Source: Inonotus obliquus (taxonomy: Eukaryota; Basidiomycota; Agaricomycetes; Hymenochaetales; Hymenochaetaceae). From it: a stretch of 64,000 nucleotides of DNA. The notes under the pieces are model-generated. The model was not told the DNA's origin. It worked only from the letters and a program-made list of their open reading frames with translations, and ran no database searches. Where the stretch lies: the NCBI GenBank assembly GCA_032164295.1, contig JAJHTX010000013.1, forward strand, positions 496,001 to 560,000. Reading direction: 5' to 3'. The translations under genes were made by a program, and so were the position numbers. Below are positions 1 through 10,387 of the stretch, piece by piece (position 1 is the first letter of the stretch; each line of letters starts with the position of its first letter).

Positions 1-1
1 A

Positions 2-898
2 GAACCTCAGCAGGAGAACCAGGTCCAACAAGCGCAGGACAACAACTGGTACACTGCAGGAACTAGCTGGAACATTAAGGAGAATGCACCGACACCAGGT
101 TGGGTAAACGAGGATCAAGGTTGGCCAGCAGAACCTCTAGTAAGTTGGGACAACAACCCAACAGAAGACTGGTCAGTGGAGCCACACCACGTCTACAACA
201 ACTACAACGGAGATGAAGAGTACAGACACCCTGATTCACCACTTCCAACCATCCCTGAAGAAGGAGAAGAAGTTCCAGAGATAGAAACAAGGAGATACGC
301 GATGGAATTTGAACCAGAACCAGAACCAGAGCCAAGGACAGAACCAAGTGAGCAAGAATCGCCAACTCCGATGGGCAGTACCCCTGACATTGAATTTAGT
401 ACCAGGTCTATTCCTCATAGCGGAGTCAGACTACCAGGCGGCACTAGCATTAACCGCCTTGAGGCAAGGGTAACTATCGACATCACCAACTACAGTGGAG
501 ACACCCCAGCACAGGTACATAGAGAACTGGAAAGTATCGTAGAAACCTTGTATGGACCATCAGCACCAGAGGAAATAGAAGCAAGGAGACAAAGTATTCT
601 TTGCCAATATCAGGAACAAGAACCGGAGCCAAGGGTAGTAGTAGACCTTGCAAGTTTTAATAGGCTTAGCCCAGAAAGGAGAGAAGCTGAAATAGATAGA
701 ATCATAGATACCCTATTCAGAGATATAACAGATGAAGAAATCGACAGAAACTACTTTCTTCAATATCAGAAAGGTACCAGCAGCAGCAAAGGAACAGTAG
801 ACTCGAGAGATCCAGGATACCATTCGGATAATAGTACCGAAAGCAGCAACAAAGAACCACTCAGTAGTAGCTCAGACTCAGAAGCACAAACTCCCTAG
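2..898 (+). CDS. ORF upstream of gag in the gypsy element, partial at 5' end
   Basis: The frame is open from base 2 to a TAG at 896-898, at least 298 codons, and ends 24 bases before the Gag ATG at 922 in a different frame. The first third is rich in Gln, Asn and Trp. Then comes a Glu/Pro block with repeated EP dipeptides. The second half holds two similar modules of about 50 residues, roughly bases 470-615 and 630-770, each with a hydrophobic start (VTIDI, VVVDL), an acidic-basic helix and a CQYQ or LQYQ end. The tail is Ser-rich. No enzyme motif was recognised. It has no stop although gag and pol behind it carry many, which suggests either selection or few vulnerable codons. It may be an N-terminal Gag extension translated by reinitiation or an accessory protein. 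Confidence 0.55.
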   Translation, partial: EPQQENQVQQAQDNNWYTAGTSWNIKENAPTPGWVNEDQGWPAEPLVSWDNNPTEDWSVEPHHVYNNYNGDEEYRHPDSPLPTIPEEGEEVPEIETRRYAMEFEPEPEPEPRTEPSEQESPTPMGSTPDIEFSTRSIPHSGVRLPGGTSINRLEARVTIDITNYSGDTPAQVHRELESIVETLYGPSAPEEIEARRQSILCQYQEQEPEPRVVVDLASFNRLSPERREAEIDRIIDTLFRDITDEEIDRNYFLQYQKGTSSSKGTVDSRDPGYHSDNSTESSNKEPLSSSSDSEAQTP

Positions 899-921
899 AT
901 AGGTAGAGTAATACCAGTAAG

Positions 922-1863
922 ATGGCAAGCAGTTTACAATTGAGTATGAGTCAGAAACCTCCCAAGTTTAGGGGCAGGACTAATGAGAATATCAATGTAT
1001 TTATTAATAAAATGACTGGATATTTTGCATGGATCGACCAACAGAATACTGCAAACAAGAAAGCAACACTCATAGACAATGAGAAAGCCTATATTGTAAG
1101 TCAATGCATGGAAGAGAAAGCAGCCAAATGGGTAAGCTCAGCACTAAGTGTCAATCCGACAGAAATGATAGATGCAAGCAAATCATGGGCAACGTTGGCA
1201 GCATTTCTCACACATATTAGAAGCAGTTACAAGAAGTATTATGATCCAGTGGAGGATGCACAAAATAAGATCCTCAATATCCGACAAGGAGATTTGATAT
1301 TATCTTACAACCAGGAATTCCTTACATTAAAGGCCAAATTAGATAAAACGGCATAGCCAGAAGTGCCACTGTTGGCACTATACAAGAAAGGATTAAGTAA
1401 ATGGATGTATATATCACTAGCAGGCCAGGCAGGAAGCTCTGCATGGGACCTGGATACATGGATGGAAAATGCAAAGACAATGGAGTGTGGTGCTTATGGG
1501 GTCAAAGCACGAGAAAGGACCTTCACACCTCATTGGGATAGACTCAGGGTAAGAGAACCCAATGTAGTTCCTATAGATATAGATAAGAGAATGTTCAGAA
1601 GATCCCAGAAGAGAGGTAAGACCAAACAATGGAGCAAGAAATCAAACAAGAAGCAAAGCAAGAACGATGGATGTTATAAATGTGATAAGCCAGGTCACTA
1701 TAGCAGAGATTGCAATGTGCAACCACAACAAGGAAAGCCTCCGAACAGGTCATTCAATAGCAAACATAAGAGACAGCATATAGAAGGAGTGTCTGAAGCA
1801 TCTAGTGACAACGAAGAGTCATCTAGTGATGAAGAAGCAAAGGATTTTCGCAGAAGCACTTGA
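922..1863 (+). pseudogene. Gag of the gypsy element
   Basis: The nucleocapsid/capsid precursor that would package element RNA. It starts MASSLQLSMSQKPPKFRGR and shows a retrotransposon-gag helical domain through about residue 200. Then comes a basic Arg/Lys stretch, a CCHC zinc knuckle (CYKCDKPGHYSRDC, around 1672-1713) and a Ser/Glu-rich tail. A TAG at 1354-1356 interrupts it in the same frame; the context fits a former TGG Trp codon. The frame ends at TGA 1861-1863, while the protease frame continues one base back, so either an indel in the run of T near 1848 or frameshifting joins Gag to Pol. Confidence 0.8.
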
Positions 1864-2348
1864 TTGAATCGGCTAATCAAGTTGCAAAAGACAAGAGGTC
1901 TATGAGAAAGGAAATAAACAGGTCACGTGTAAATAAATACCTGAAATGCCGATGGACAACTTCTATAAAACCTAATACTAACCATCCAAAGATAAGGGTA
2001 TATCTAAGTCAAGAAAATAAGAAGAATATACCGATTGTAGCAATGATTAACTCAGGATCAGTATTAACAACAATCAGTCCTAATACAGTAAAGAAGTATG
2101 GACTAGAAACTGTAGAAAAGCGAAAAGATATACAGATTTGCAATGCAGATGGATCCTTGACCAATGGAAGATGGAAGGAAAGTGTCAGAGCATGGATAGA
2201 CACAGGAGTAACAAAAGGAAATATGAAACTTGCAGTACTAGAAACTACAGGAGATAAGTTTATGCTAGGCAACGATTGGATTGCGAGATACAAGCCTGTA
2301 ATAAACTGGGAAACAGGCAAGGTAGTAACTAACTATGGAGAAACATGA
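1860..2348 (+). pseudogene. Retropepsin-type aspartic protease of the gypsy element
   Basis: This segment would cleave the Gag-Pol polyprotein. It shows the retroviral protease pattern: a hydrophobic strand followed by INSGSVLTTIS (near 2047-2078), then the second conserved block LGNDWIARYKPVINW (near 2265-2310). The catalytic motif should be DSG or DTG. Here it is NSG, an Asp-to-Asn change explained by one G-to-A transition, so the enzyme would be inactive. The frame stops at TGA 2346-2348 but continues in phase into the linker and RT, with no indel. Confidence 0.7.
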
Positions 2349-3300
2349 CTAATAGGCAACAGGAATATGCTAGTAATAGATAGGAGAGCTCAATATAGGA
2401 AGAACAAGAATAGGAAATGAAAGAAACCTAGATACCCACTGCATGAAGACTCAGATGAAGAGTCAGAATCCAATAATGAAACAGGATTTGAAATTAAATG
2501 AACTAACCAAGGTAAGGTAATTACAGGGAAACTGTCAGCACCTCCACAGGGACCTGTACAACCCCTAGTGCAAAGTGTGCTTCCAGTAGGAATAAGGCTG
2601 ATCACACCTAAGCCAAAGAACATAACAATATTACCAGCACCTATGATGCAGTATAGGACATCACAAGAGCCACAAGAGTCTGATGAAGAAGAACCAGACA
2701 AGGTAGCTATACAAACAGAGCAGCTGCAAGATGAACCAAAGGAACTACAAGAAGAAGAAGTCAAACCGTCACAGACACCGGAAAACCTGATGAAAGCACT
2801 CCCAGACCTAGCAACATTAATAGCAGGAATTGACATGTTAACTAGCAAGAATAAAACAGAGCTGTCTCCAGTACCAGCAAGGGTACACTGCCCAGGAGCA
2901 TCAGGAAGTGAGGCACAAAGGGATAGACGTCCAGAGTACCAAAAGGCTCGGGAAGACAAAGAAAAGAACAAGCTGCCAGAATACCAAAGAATGATAAGAG
3001 TAGTCGTACAAGTAGAGAAAGAAGATACTAACAGGAACAATGCTAACAGAAGAATTAATCAAAACAGCAGGCAAGCAATGCAATTCTCACGGTCACATGA
3101 CATTCCACTTTGTGCAAATCGCGATTTGCACAAAGCGTTAACAGCACATGACCGTGGGAAATAAAATTACAAAATAAGAAAAATGGACAGGATACAACAG
3201 GAAGAATCTGCAGTAAAGCTCCTTAATAAATACAGCAGTATTGCACAGAAATACTCACAAATTAAGGCTAAGCAACAATAGAGATCCCAAGCCGGACAAA
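2349..3300 (+). pseudogene. Protease-RT linker of the gypsy element
   Basis: This stretch stays in the pol frame and holds an open block (2568-3164) with a Glu/Gln-rich acidic region (around 2680-2770) and a basic, Asn/Arg-rich end. It is broken by several point stops, near 2418, 2500, 3162 and 3280. No enzymatic motif is visible. Chromovirus Pol proteins normally have a shorter connection between protease and RT, so the length is a little unusual. A small foldback is inserted at 3088-3156. Confidence 0.5.
3088..3156. repeat. 69-bp foldback insertion with a perfect 28-bp palindrome
   Basis: The ends CACGGTCA and TGACCGTG are inverted. The middle (3108-3135) is a perfect 28-base palindrome built from CTTTGTGCAAATCG and its complement. 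The length is 23 codons, so it leaves the surrounding reading frame unchanged. It resembles the two ends of a TIR transposon joined together, or a very small MITE. No clear target-site duplication was seen. Confidence 0.75.
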
Positions 3301-3302
3301 TA

Positions 3303-4808
3303 AAATATTGGAGACAACTAGTACCAAAGGAATTATGGAATTTCAAGGACCGATTTGATGAGCATAGAGCAAAGCGACTCCCAAAGCATAGTCAATGGGA
3401 CATGAAAATAACATTCAAAGAAAGACAAGAGCCAACTGCAAAGAGAGCAATATACCCACTAACACCTTTAGAACAGAAAGCAGTGGAGGAATTCATACAG
3501 GAAAACCTGGACAAGGGATGGATCCGAAGATCAACCTCGCAGTATGCTATGCCAGTATTCTTTGTAGGGAAAAAGAATGCAGGAGCAAGGATGGTAATCG
3601 ATTACAGACCAGTAAATGCAGTCTGTGAGGTAGATCAATATCCAATACCAATCATGCACACTCTCCCAGATAACCTAGGCAAGGCAAAATGGTTCACAAC
3701 ATTAGATCTGCGAGCAGGATACAACAACATTAGGATTCATCCAGGAGATGAACATAAAGCAGCTTTCAAAACATACAAAGGAGTATTTGAACCGTTAGTA
3801 ATGCAGTTTGGAATGATAAACTCACCCGCAGTATTTCAGAGGGCTATGAATGAGTTATTTAATGACATGCTAAATCATGGAGTAATGATCTATTTAGACG
3901 ACATTATCATCTATGCAAGTACCAAGGAAGAATTGTTATGAAAGACTCGAAAAGTACTAGAGAGGATTAGAAAGGCAGACTTTTACCTGAAACCGGAGAA
4001 GTGTTTCTTTAATAAACAGGAACTCAACTATCTAGGATTTGTAGTGAATCAGAATGGACTCAAGATGGACCCTTATAAGATCAAAGCAATTGAAGAATGG
4101 CTAGTACCAGAAAGCAAGCGGGATATTAAGAAGTTTACAGGATTTTGCAACTTCTATCCGAAGTTTGTTAAAGACTATGCCGCAATTGCCAGGCCAATGA
4201 AGAAGCTTGAATCAAAGAAACAAGTCTTTGTATGGGGACCAGAACAGCAGAAATCTTTCGAAGCATTGAAGAAGGCAGTAACTACAGCACCAATTCTAGT
4301 GAGACCGGATTATAGCAAGGCATTTATTATTGAAACAGATGCATTGAACTTTGCAATAGGAGCAGTGTTATCTCAAGAGCAAGATGGAAAATTGCACCCT
4401 ATTGCGTACTTGTCAAAGACTCTGACACTGACTCAAAGGAATTATCCAGTAGCAGATAAAGAACTACTTGCAATAGTAGAAGCATTGAATAGTTGGAGAC
4501 ACCACCTTGAAGGAACGAAAGAAACGATATTAATGTTATGCGATGCAATGAATTTACAAACTTTTATGAAGGCACAGAAACTGAATAGAAGACAGGTAAG
4601 ATGGGCAACAGAACTTAGCAGATACAAATATCAAATCAAATACAGACCTGGAAGAAAGAATGCACGAGCTGATGCACTATCCAGAAGGCCAGACTACGAT
4701 GAAGGCAAAGAAGATAATAAGAACATAGTAGTACTGAGCAGAGAGAAATTTGTTAGTCCAACAATATTTGATAGACAAGCCCGAACAACAGTTAATATGG
4801 AAGCATGA
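3303..4808 (+). pseudogene. Reverse transcriptase and RNase H of the gypsy element
   Basis: The region encodes the RNA-dependent DNA polymerase and RNase H that copy element RNA. RT motifs appear in order: PLTPLEQKAVEEFI, the block with VIDYRPVNAV, TTLDLRAGYNNIRI, FGMINSPAVFQRAM and the catalytic YLDDIIIYA near 3891-3917. A TGA near 3939 falls where the thumb helix begins. The frame resumes with the connection domain (GFCNFYPKFVKDYA), then RNase H with FIIETDALNFAIGAVLSQ, the KELLAIVEAL block and a DALSRRP end near 4670. A further TGA closes it at 4806-4808. All pieces are in one frame, so only point changes separate it from an intact enzyme. Confidence 0.85.
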
Positions 4809-6240
4809 CAAAGGGCAAACAACTGGTATGGCCTAGGAGAATCACTCGAAGGTGATTATGATATAGAAATAGGCGACAGATTGACACGAAACGGTAGAGT
4901 AGTATTACCGCCAGACGACAAATTGATGCCAGGACAGGAATGCAAGAAGGATGTATACTATACATTTTATGATGCACCAATGAGTGGACACCCAGGAAAA
5001 GAGAAGACGATACAAGCAATCAAACAGATATATTGGTGGCTGGACATGGACAAGGAAATCGCAGGATATGTAGAATCATGCGACATATATCAGAAGAATA
5101 AGCCGAGACGAGGCAAGACACAACCACCATTGAAACTATTAGAAGTACCATCTCGACCATGGGGACACATTATAATGGATTTTATCACAGGATTACCAGA
5201 AAGTGAAGAATACAATGCAGTACTAGTAGTGGTTGATTGATTCTAAAAAATGGCGATATTCATCCTGTGTACAGAGAAACCCAACAGTAAGAAAACTGTG
5301 AAAATACTACTAGACAAGGTATTCACTAAGCATGGATTACCGGACAAGATTACAAGTGATAGAGGACCACAGTTCACCAGTAACTTTACAAACAAAGTGT
5401 ATAAGGCAATGAATATCGAAAATACACTAAGTACAGCACATCATCCACAAACAGATGGACAAAGTGAACGAGTAAATCAAGAACTCGAGCAGTATCTGAG
5501 GCACTATGTAAACAGTGCACAGAACGACTAGATGCAGTACATACACATGGCGGAATTTGCATACAATAATCGAGAACATAAGACAATTAAGATGTCACCG
5601 TTTGATGCAATCTATGGTAGAAAGTTAAGTATACTACCAATGGGGCAAGCAAGCGCACCAGATGCCCAAGAATATATCAAGAAGATATGGGAAACTCAGA
5701 AACATGCAGAAGAAGCATTAACGACCTCTAATGAGCAAATGAAATGGTATACAGACAAACACCGGAAGGAGAAACTAGAATTCGAAGTAGGAGACAAGGT
5801 CATGATAGATGCACGAAACTATAATCTAGTCATGCCAAGCTGGAAAATAGGACCAAAGAACATAGGACCCTTCGAAATAATCAAGAAGTATGGAACATTA
5901 AATTACGAACTAAAACTACCCAGGCACATGCGAATACACCCAGTATTATATGCAGGAACACTCATTAAGTACAAAGAAAGACAGACTTTGGAAACGGAAC
6001 CCAAACTAGTAACAGAAGAACCAAGACCTGTTATTACTGAAGATCAAGATGAAGAATATGAAGTTGAACAGATACAGAATTCAAGGAAAGTAAAGAGAAA
6101 GTATTACTATCTAGTATGATGGAAAGGCTATGACAAGGAACACAACTCATGGGAGCCATTGGCAAATCTGGGAAATGCAATCGAAAAGATTGAAGATTAT
6201 TATAAGACACACCCACAAGCAGAAAAGCCTAAGTACATAG
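4809..6240 (+). pseudogene. Integrase with C-terminal chromodomain of the gypsy element
   Basis: The enzyme would insert element cDNA. The N-terminal HHCC finger is damaged: the histidine part SGHPG is present, but the Cys pair reads CDIYQ instead of CxxC. The DDE core shows IIMDFITGLP (near 5170), TSDRGPQFTS (near 5355) and QSERVNQELEQ (near 5458). A GPF module follows (KNIGPFEIIKKYGTLNYEL). The chromodomain spans about 6080-6220 (YYYLV, stop, WKGYDKEHNSWEP). Stops lie at 5238 and 5244 (inside VVD-F-KM), 5529-5531 and 6117-6119. Motif comparison suggests the stops at 5238 and 6117 were CGA, and the one at 5529 TGG. Chromodomains usually direct integration to histone-marked heterochromatin. 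Confidence 0.85.
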
Positions 6241-6615
6241 ACAAGTAGCTAAAGGATCAGCAAGAGGCTAAGGAACAAGGAAGACATGCAGCTAAACGAA
6301 GGTTAATAAGTGCCAGGAATAATTTGAAGATTCAAGACTTTGGGTATTCAACAGATAACCTGTTGCATACAAAGCCAAGTAATTCACCGAAGCCAGATAC
6401 CATGAAGCTAACTAAGAAGGCCATCAAGAGACAACTATAGATAGAAAGGGATATAGACCTAGACGAAGCAGATAAGATGACCGAAGACCTCGACTTCAAG
6501 ACAGAAAGGGAAGATTCCAAAAAGGAATCAGATCAGGAAGATGATATTTAAGAACTACCTAAGAGAAGTCAAAGGCTTACAAAGAGGAGATAAGAATTCT
6601 CACGAATGTAATAAG

Positions 6616-6624
6616 TATATAAGG
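6616..6624 (+). promoter_or_regulatory. TATA box upstream of the third ORF
   Basis: TATATAAGG lies about 77 bases before the ATG at 6701. Between them is a short ATCAC/ATCACT simple repeat that would form the 5' leader. The position suggests separate transcription of the downstream ORF rather than expression only as part of Pol. Confidence 0.45.
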
Positions 6625-6700
6625 ATAGAAGATACCGACGAAAAATACCCATAATCGTTATCACATCACCATCACTATCGCTATCACTATCACCCCCATC

Positions 6701-9700
6701 ATGTCTCAACTCGCTGCCGTCGCTATCGCACTTACTATTTTTGGTACAGTCGTAACGACATCTCTGATACTTCAGTGGCGAACTCAGATGCAGTTGAGAA
6801 GAGCAGTAAGTAATTAGTATTACTAATAATAATATCTAGCTAATTAGAATAATAGCTACAAGAAGATCACGGCATGATCAGCCCACAGCTGATCGCAGAC
6901 CAGGCTACAAGAGCCTTACAGCAACAATGGCAAATCAATCTGCCATTTGAATAGGATGAGAATGTAGAGAAGGCAATAAGGGCACAAAGGGCAGTGGAAC
7001 AGGAAGCAGAAGAAATTGACCAAGAAGTCGATAGATTTGTTAATATTCCCTTGTAAATGTGCAACTGAATATTATGTAAACCTGGCAAAGAAAGGAAGCC
7101 TGAGCCTGAGAAAAGAAATAAGAAGACTGATAAGGCTAAGCAAACATGTGCAAGATGAGATATGCGACATGACAAAGCCTCAGTAATAATGAATAGAGAA
7201 ATCAATCATGCATACCTCAGCATTAGCTTTAGATGCATTCTTAGAGGTGAGAGTGTTAGAAAAGCAATACAATTCACTATTACTAAGTCTGATTAATAAC
7301 CAAAGCGATCCCAATATGAATTGGATACAGGAAAGGTTGAATGCGGTGAATGTGCGAGATCGCGGCTGGTATCAGAAGTACCGGACGAGGGGGGTACAAT
7401 TTAGGTGCGTTGAGAGGGCCTGTACGTGGCGGTACTAAGTTGTACTGTCACAGACAAGTCGTCAAGAGAGATAGTAGGGCCTGGCTGGATTGATGAGTGC
7501 AGGAGGCTTTAGGTGACTGCTCGAGAGATGAGGTATCAGGAGACGATCGATACCGAGTCGAATCCGTCGATACTGAGTCGTTTGTTGTCCGGTATCACAG
7601 TAGAGAGAACGAAGCAGTAGAGAAGACGAGCAGAGAGGGTGTTTCTGACAGAGCTAGTTGTGAGACGAGAGGCGAGGACGACGAAGACAATATAGACGAC
7701 TACCGGTATTGATATCGGCGACTACAAGACGAGACGAGCGAACGGGGGCTTGAACGAGATGAGCAAAACCCAGACCTTCACTCTGGAAGTTCCTCTCAGA
7801 TTAGCTGGTTTGCTACAGTAGAACATGCAGGCTATAAATACCATAATACCGTAGCCATTCAAGATACCAAATGGAGAGTTTTTACAAGTCGAATCGTACC
7901 ACAATCCGGTACAAGAAGGGGAACATAAGATCGAAATGAATGTAAAAATATAACCAGGGGAAACATAAGACGATGAATGAATAAGAAGTTTTATCAGGGG
8001 GTAGCTAAGAATAGGGTGGGATGAGACAAGAACCCAATGAAAACTCATGACAAGTGATACCGAGGTAGGGCGGCAGTACCGACATCGACCAGTGCTAAAA
8101 TAAGGACGTGTCTCAAGCTACTGCATGGGCGCTCCTGGCGATGGCCCTGTCGTCTCCTTCTCTGGAGAAGCACGTCATCCTGATTTACCTTTGTTCTGGT
8201 ATCATGATTCGTGCGGCGTCAGTCTGGGCGTCTACCGATCGATCGGACGGTGTGCTCCGATGTTGACATGTCGGTACAATCTAACCTTGGCAATGGAGTA
8301 CTCTATCGCTCAGTACCAATCAGTACGCTGGGATCGTTTCTGGGCATCAATGAGATCGCTCGAGCCCCTCGATATCGATTGGTACGCGTTGCCTGACTCG
8401 ACTGGGCATTGCTTGGCTTCCCCTCCGAGTCAGATCGATGGTCTCCTCCGAGATCGAAGCAGCGTACGGCAGACCTGATTCATTTCCCAACCTTCCTCTC
8501 GACGTAGATCTCCGAGGGTGTGGTCTCGACCTAGCACACGTTACGAACTTCGGTACTGGAGTGGACCATCGGTATCAACACCGGTATCGTCGGTATCGAT
8601 GCATGGCGGTTCAGAAGGGCATACCGTCGGACTTGGAGCTTCAACAATGATCCAACTCTTCGCAGCAACGTATGGCAGACCGATCGTAGCTTGTAAGCCT
8701 TTCCCTCTGGTATGGGCCGTCGAGGGCATAGTATCAACTAGACGTGAACTATTAAGCATTGGTATCAGGATAGGTGGATGGTACTGTATTAGTATCATCA
8801 GTATTGAAGTCTGGTGGTTCGGTACTGTGATGGAAGATGGGCGTAGGGATTGGTGATTTGGTATTGGCGCAGAAGTCTGGCTAAATGCATGCAGGACCAG
8901 TTCTCAATCGTTCTTAGCCTTGTCGAATCGCAGAAGCCTCGTACTTTGTTGGAACTGCAGGCGTAGATAGGACGGCAGAAGTACCGTAGTCCGAAGAGAA
9001 GTAAGAAGCGGTAGAATCGCAGAAGTATTGTTAATTGGAAGAAGTGGTAGAATCGCAGAATTAAGCCCATATTGATCGTAGTCTCCAGTATTACCCTTTA
9101 GCGGTTACACGAGCACTACAACAGCCAATAATACCAGCAACACCAAGACCAGGAGTGTTACAGTATTGTAGTACATATAGACCAGCACACAAGATAGCAG
9201 AGAAGCTACTCCGAGAGATACTGAAGGAAATAACATACTCAGCAATAATTAAAGGACAGTCGGACATCATGATTAGGAGACGGTTCATCATAATGAACTA
9301 CAAACCGAATACAGTTGTACAGAAAGCTTATGAACGAGAAGTCAGATTACTCTCATACGATAATCATTACTTTCTAATGGCAATAAGAATAAGGAATGTT
9401 GCTTCAGAGAAAGACAATCATCAATGCGATGTAGCAGTACTTGACATTGACATTCTATACAGGAGCGAACCTGAAGGTATAGCAAGAGAGTCAGCCTATA
9501 AGTGGACCGAGTATCTAGTCCAAAGGCTTAAGCAATTACTGACAGGAGGAAGAACAGTTGTAGAAGTAAAGGAAGACTGACATGGATGAATAATAAGAAT
9601 TAAAGGAATCCGAGGCAGATCACTAGCAGATATAGCAGTAGCACCAGGATATACTAGAGTGCAGCAAGTGATTAATAATATCAACACACCTAGGGCAATA

Positions 9701-9760
9701 GCATTACCAAGATGGCGAAGTGTAGGAATACAAACAGAGCCGATGCAGACACCCGTATAG
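6701..9760 (+). pseudogene. Extra ORF region downstream of pol, with N-terminal membrane segment
   Basis: Exon 1 (6701-6805) encodes a short protein start with one hydrophobic segment (AAVAIALTIFGTVVTTSLIL), followed by basic residues. A GT-AG intron (6806-6855) joins a Gln-rich helical part with an in-frame TAG near 6952. A Cys-containing basic stretch lies near 7060-7170. The next open block (7208-7342) runs into the solo LTR at 7347. After removal of that LTR and one copy of its GCGG target duplication, the same frame continues without a break at 9105 and stays open to 9580. It is then recognisable to about 9760 apart from two stops near 9578 and 9587. The C-terminal part is alpha/beta with many Arg/Glu residues. 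No family was recognised. A membrane-anchored 3' ORF is reminiscent of env position in errantiviruses, but nothing else supports an envelope function. Confidence 0.5.
7347..9100 (-). mobile_element. Solo LTR (type A) inserted in the gypsy third ORF
   Basis: 1754 bp beginning TGAATGTGCGAGA and ending ATTACCCTTTA, flanked by the 4-bp direct repeat GCGG (7343-7346 and 9101-9104). It is highly similar to the copies at 27149-28891, 34854-36584 and 44470-46186. Because the copy at 44470 is the 5' LTR of a minus-strand element, the sense of this LTR is minus: it would read TAAAGGG...CACATTCA. No coding potential was credited. Excision with one GCGG restores a continuous frame across the site. Confidence 0.9.
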
Positions 9761-9927
9761 CACGTGACCCAAACATTACCATATATGGCACAAGATCGAC
9801 AGTCTCAACGCTGATTACATGTTATGGATCTCGACAACATAATACACCATTAAGGATGAGCAGGCAGAACAAAGCTAGGTGGAAGGAGATAGATTACTAA
9901 GAACAGGACTGGAAGGTAATAGAAATA

Positions 9928-10387
9928 TGACATAAGGTGTTTAGAGTCATGAGAAAACAGATATGACCGGAACCGATATGAACAAGTCATAAAGCAATGC
10001 AATGCAGTTAGCATCGAGTATGACTAGGTCTGAAAGTAGATACAATGAGGCGAATAGACCAATAGCCCATAATTCCTATACTAGGCAAGCATGTAAAATA
10101 GTATAAATAGAAGGCCATTGTAGGGCCGATCTAGCAGTTTAATTCAAGTTCAGAGACTCAGAGTAAACCTCACAGAAAGTCTCCAGTTGATCGATAAACA
10201 ATCTTACATACTAAGAACCCAAGAAGTACTTGAGAGCGACCCTCCTTAGCTAATCAACAGTGTGAGTTGAAGCTTAGGTAAAATACAGAGTGCAGCTAGA
10301 CTGTCTCTCCCTATCGTCAGCCTGAGCTCTAATTGATCGAAGTGTGGTAACTATCGACCTCTCATACCTCTCTTATCGTGTCCAACA
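9928..10387 (+). repeat. Putative 3' LTR of the gypsy element
   Basis: A purine-rich tract (GGAAGGTAATAGAAA) precedes TGACATAAGG. The stretch contains a TATA box, GTATAAATAG, at 10101-10110 and ends near GTGTCCAACA. That gives TG...CA ends, a promoter and a length of about 460 bp, as expected for an LTR. The matching 5' LTR is outside the window, so the borders are provisional. Confidence 0.4.
10101..10110 (+). promoter_or_regulatory. TATA box in the putative gypsy LTR
   Basis: GTATAAATAG is followed by GC-richer sequence where R would start. It would drive readthrough into the flank at 10.4 kb if this is the 3' LTR. Confidence 0.4.

Larger units (their letters stand above)
1..10387 (+). mobile_element. 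Ty3/gypsy chromodomain retrotransposon, 5' end outside window, degenerate
   Basis: A long plus-strand retroelement reads in the order upstream ORF, Gag with CCHC knuckle, aspartic protease, reverse transcriptase (YLDD), RNase H, integrase and chromodomain, followed by a further ORF region and a putative 3' LTR. The 5' LTR must lie before base 1. From about 1860 to 6240 protease, RT, RNase H, integrase and chromodomain are all in one reading frame, broken only by point stops. A solo LTR of a different family (7347-9100) and a 69-bp foldback (3088-3156) are inserted in it. The chromodomain at the integrase end places it with chromoviruses. The right boundary is inferred from a TATA-bearing LTR-like stretch, because the partner LTR is not visible. 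Confidence 0.8.

Noticed and set aside
7497..9070. Many short ORFs inside the type-A LTR copies, some shared by all four copies
   Set aside because: They are not conserved in frame or start between copies and lie in LTR sequence; the similarity is explained by the repeat itself.
6701..9760. Calling the third ORF a retroviral-type envelope
   Set aside because: There is only one N-terminal hydrophobic segment, no second membrane anchor, no furin-like site and no recognised env similarity.
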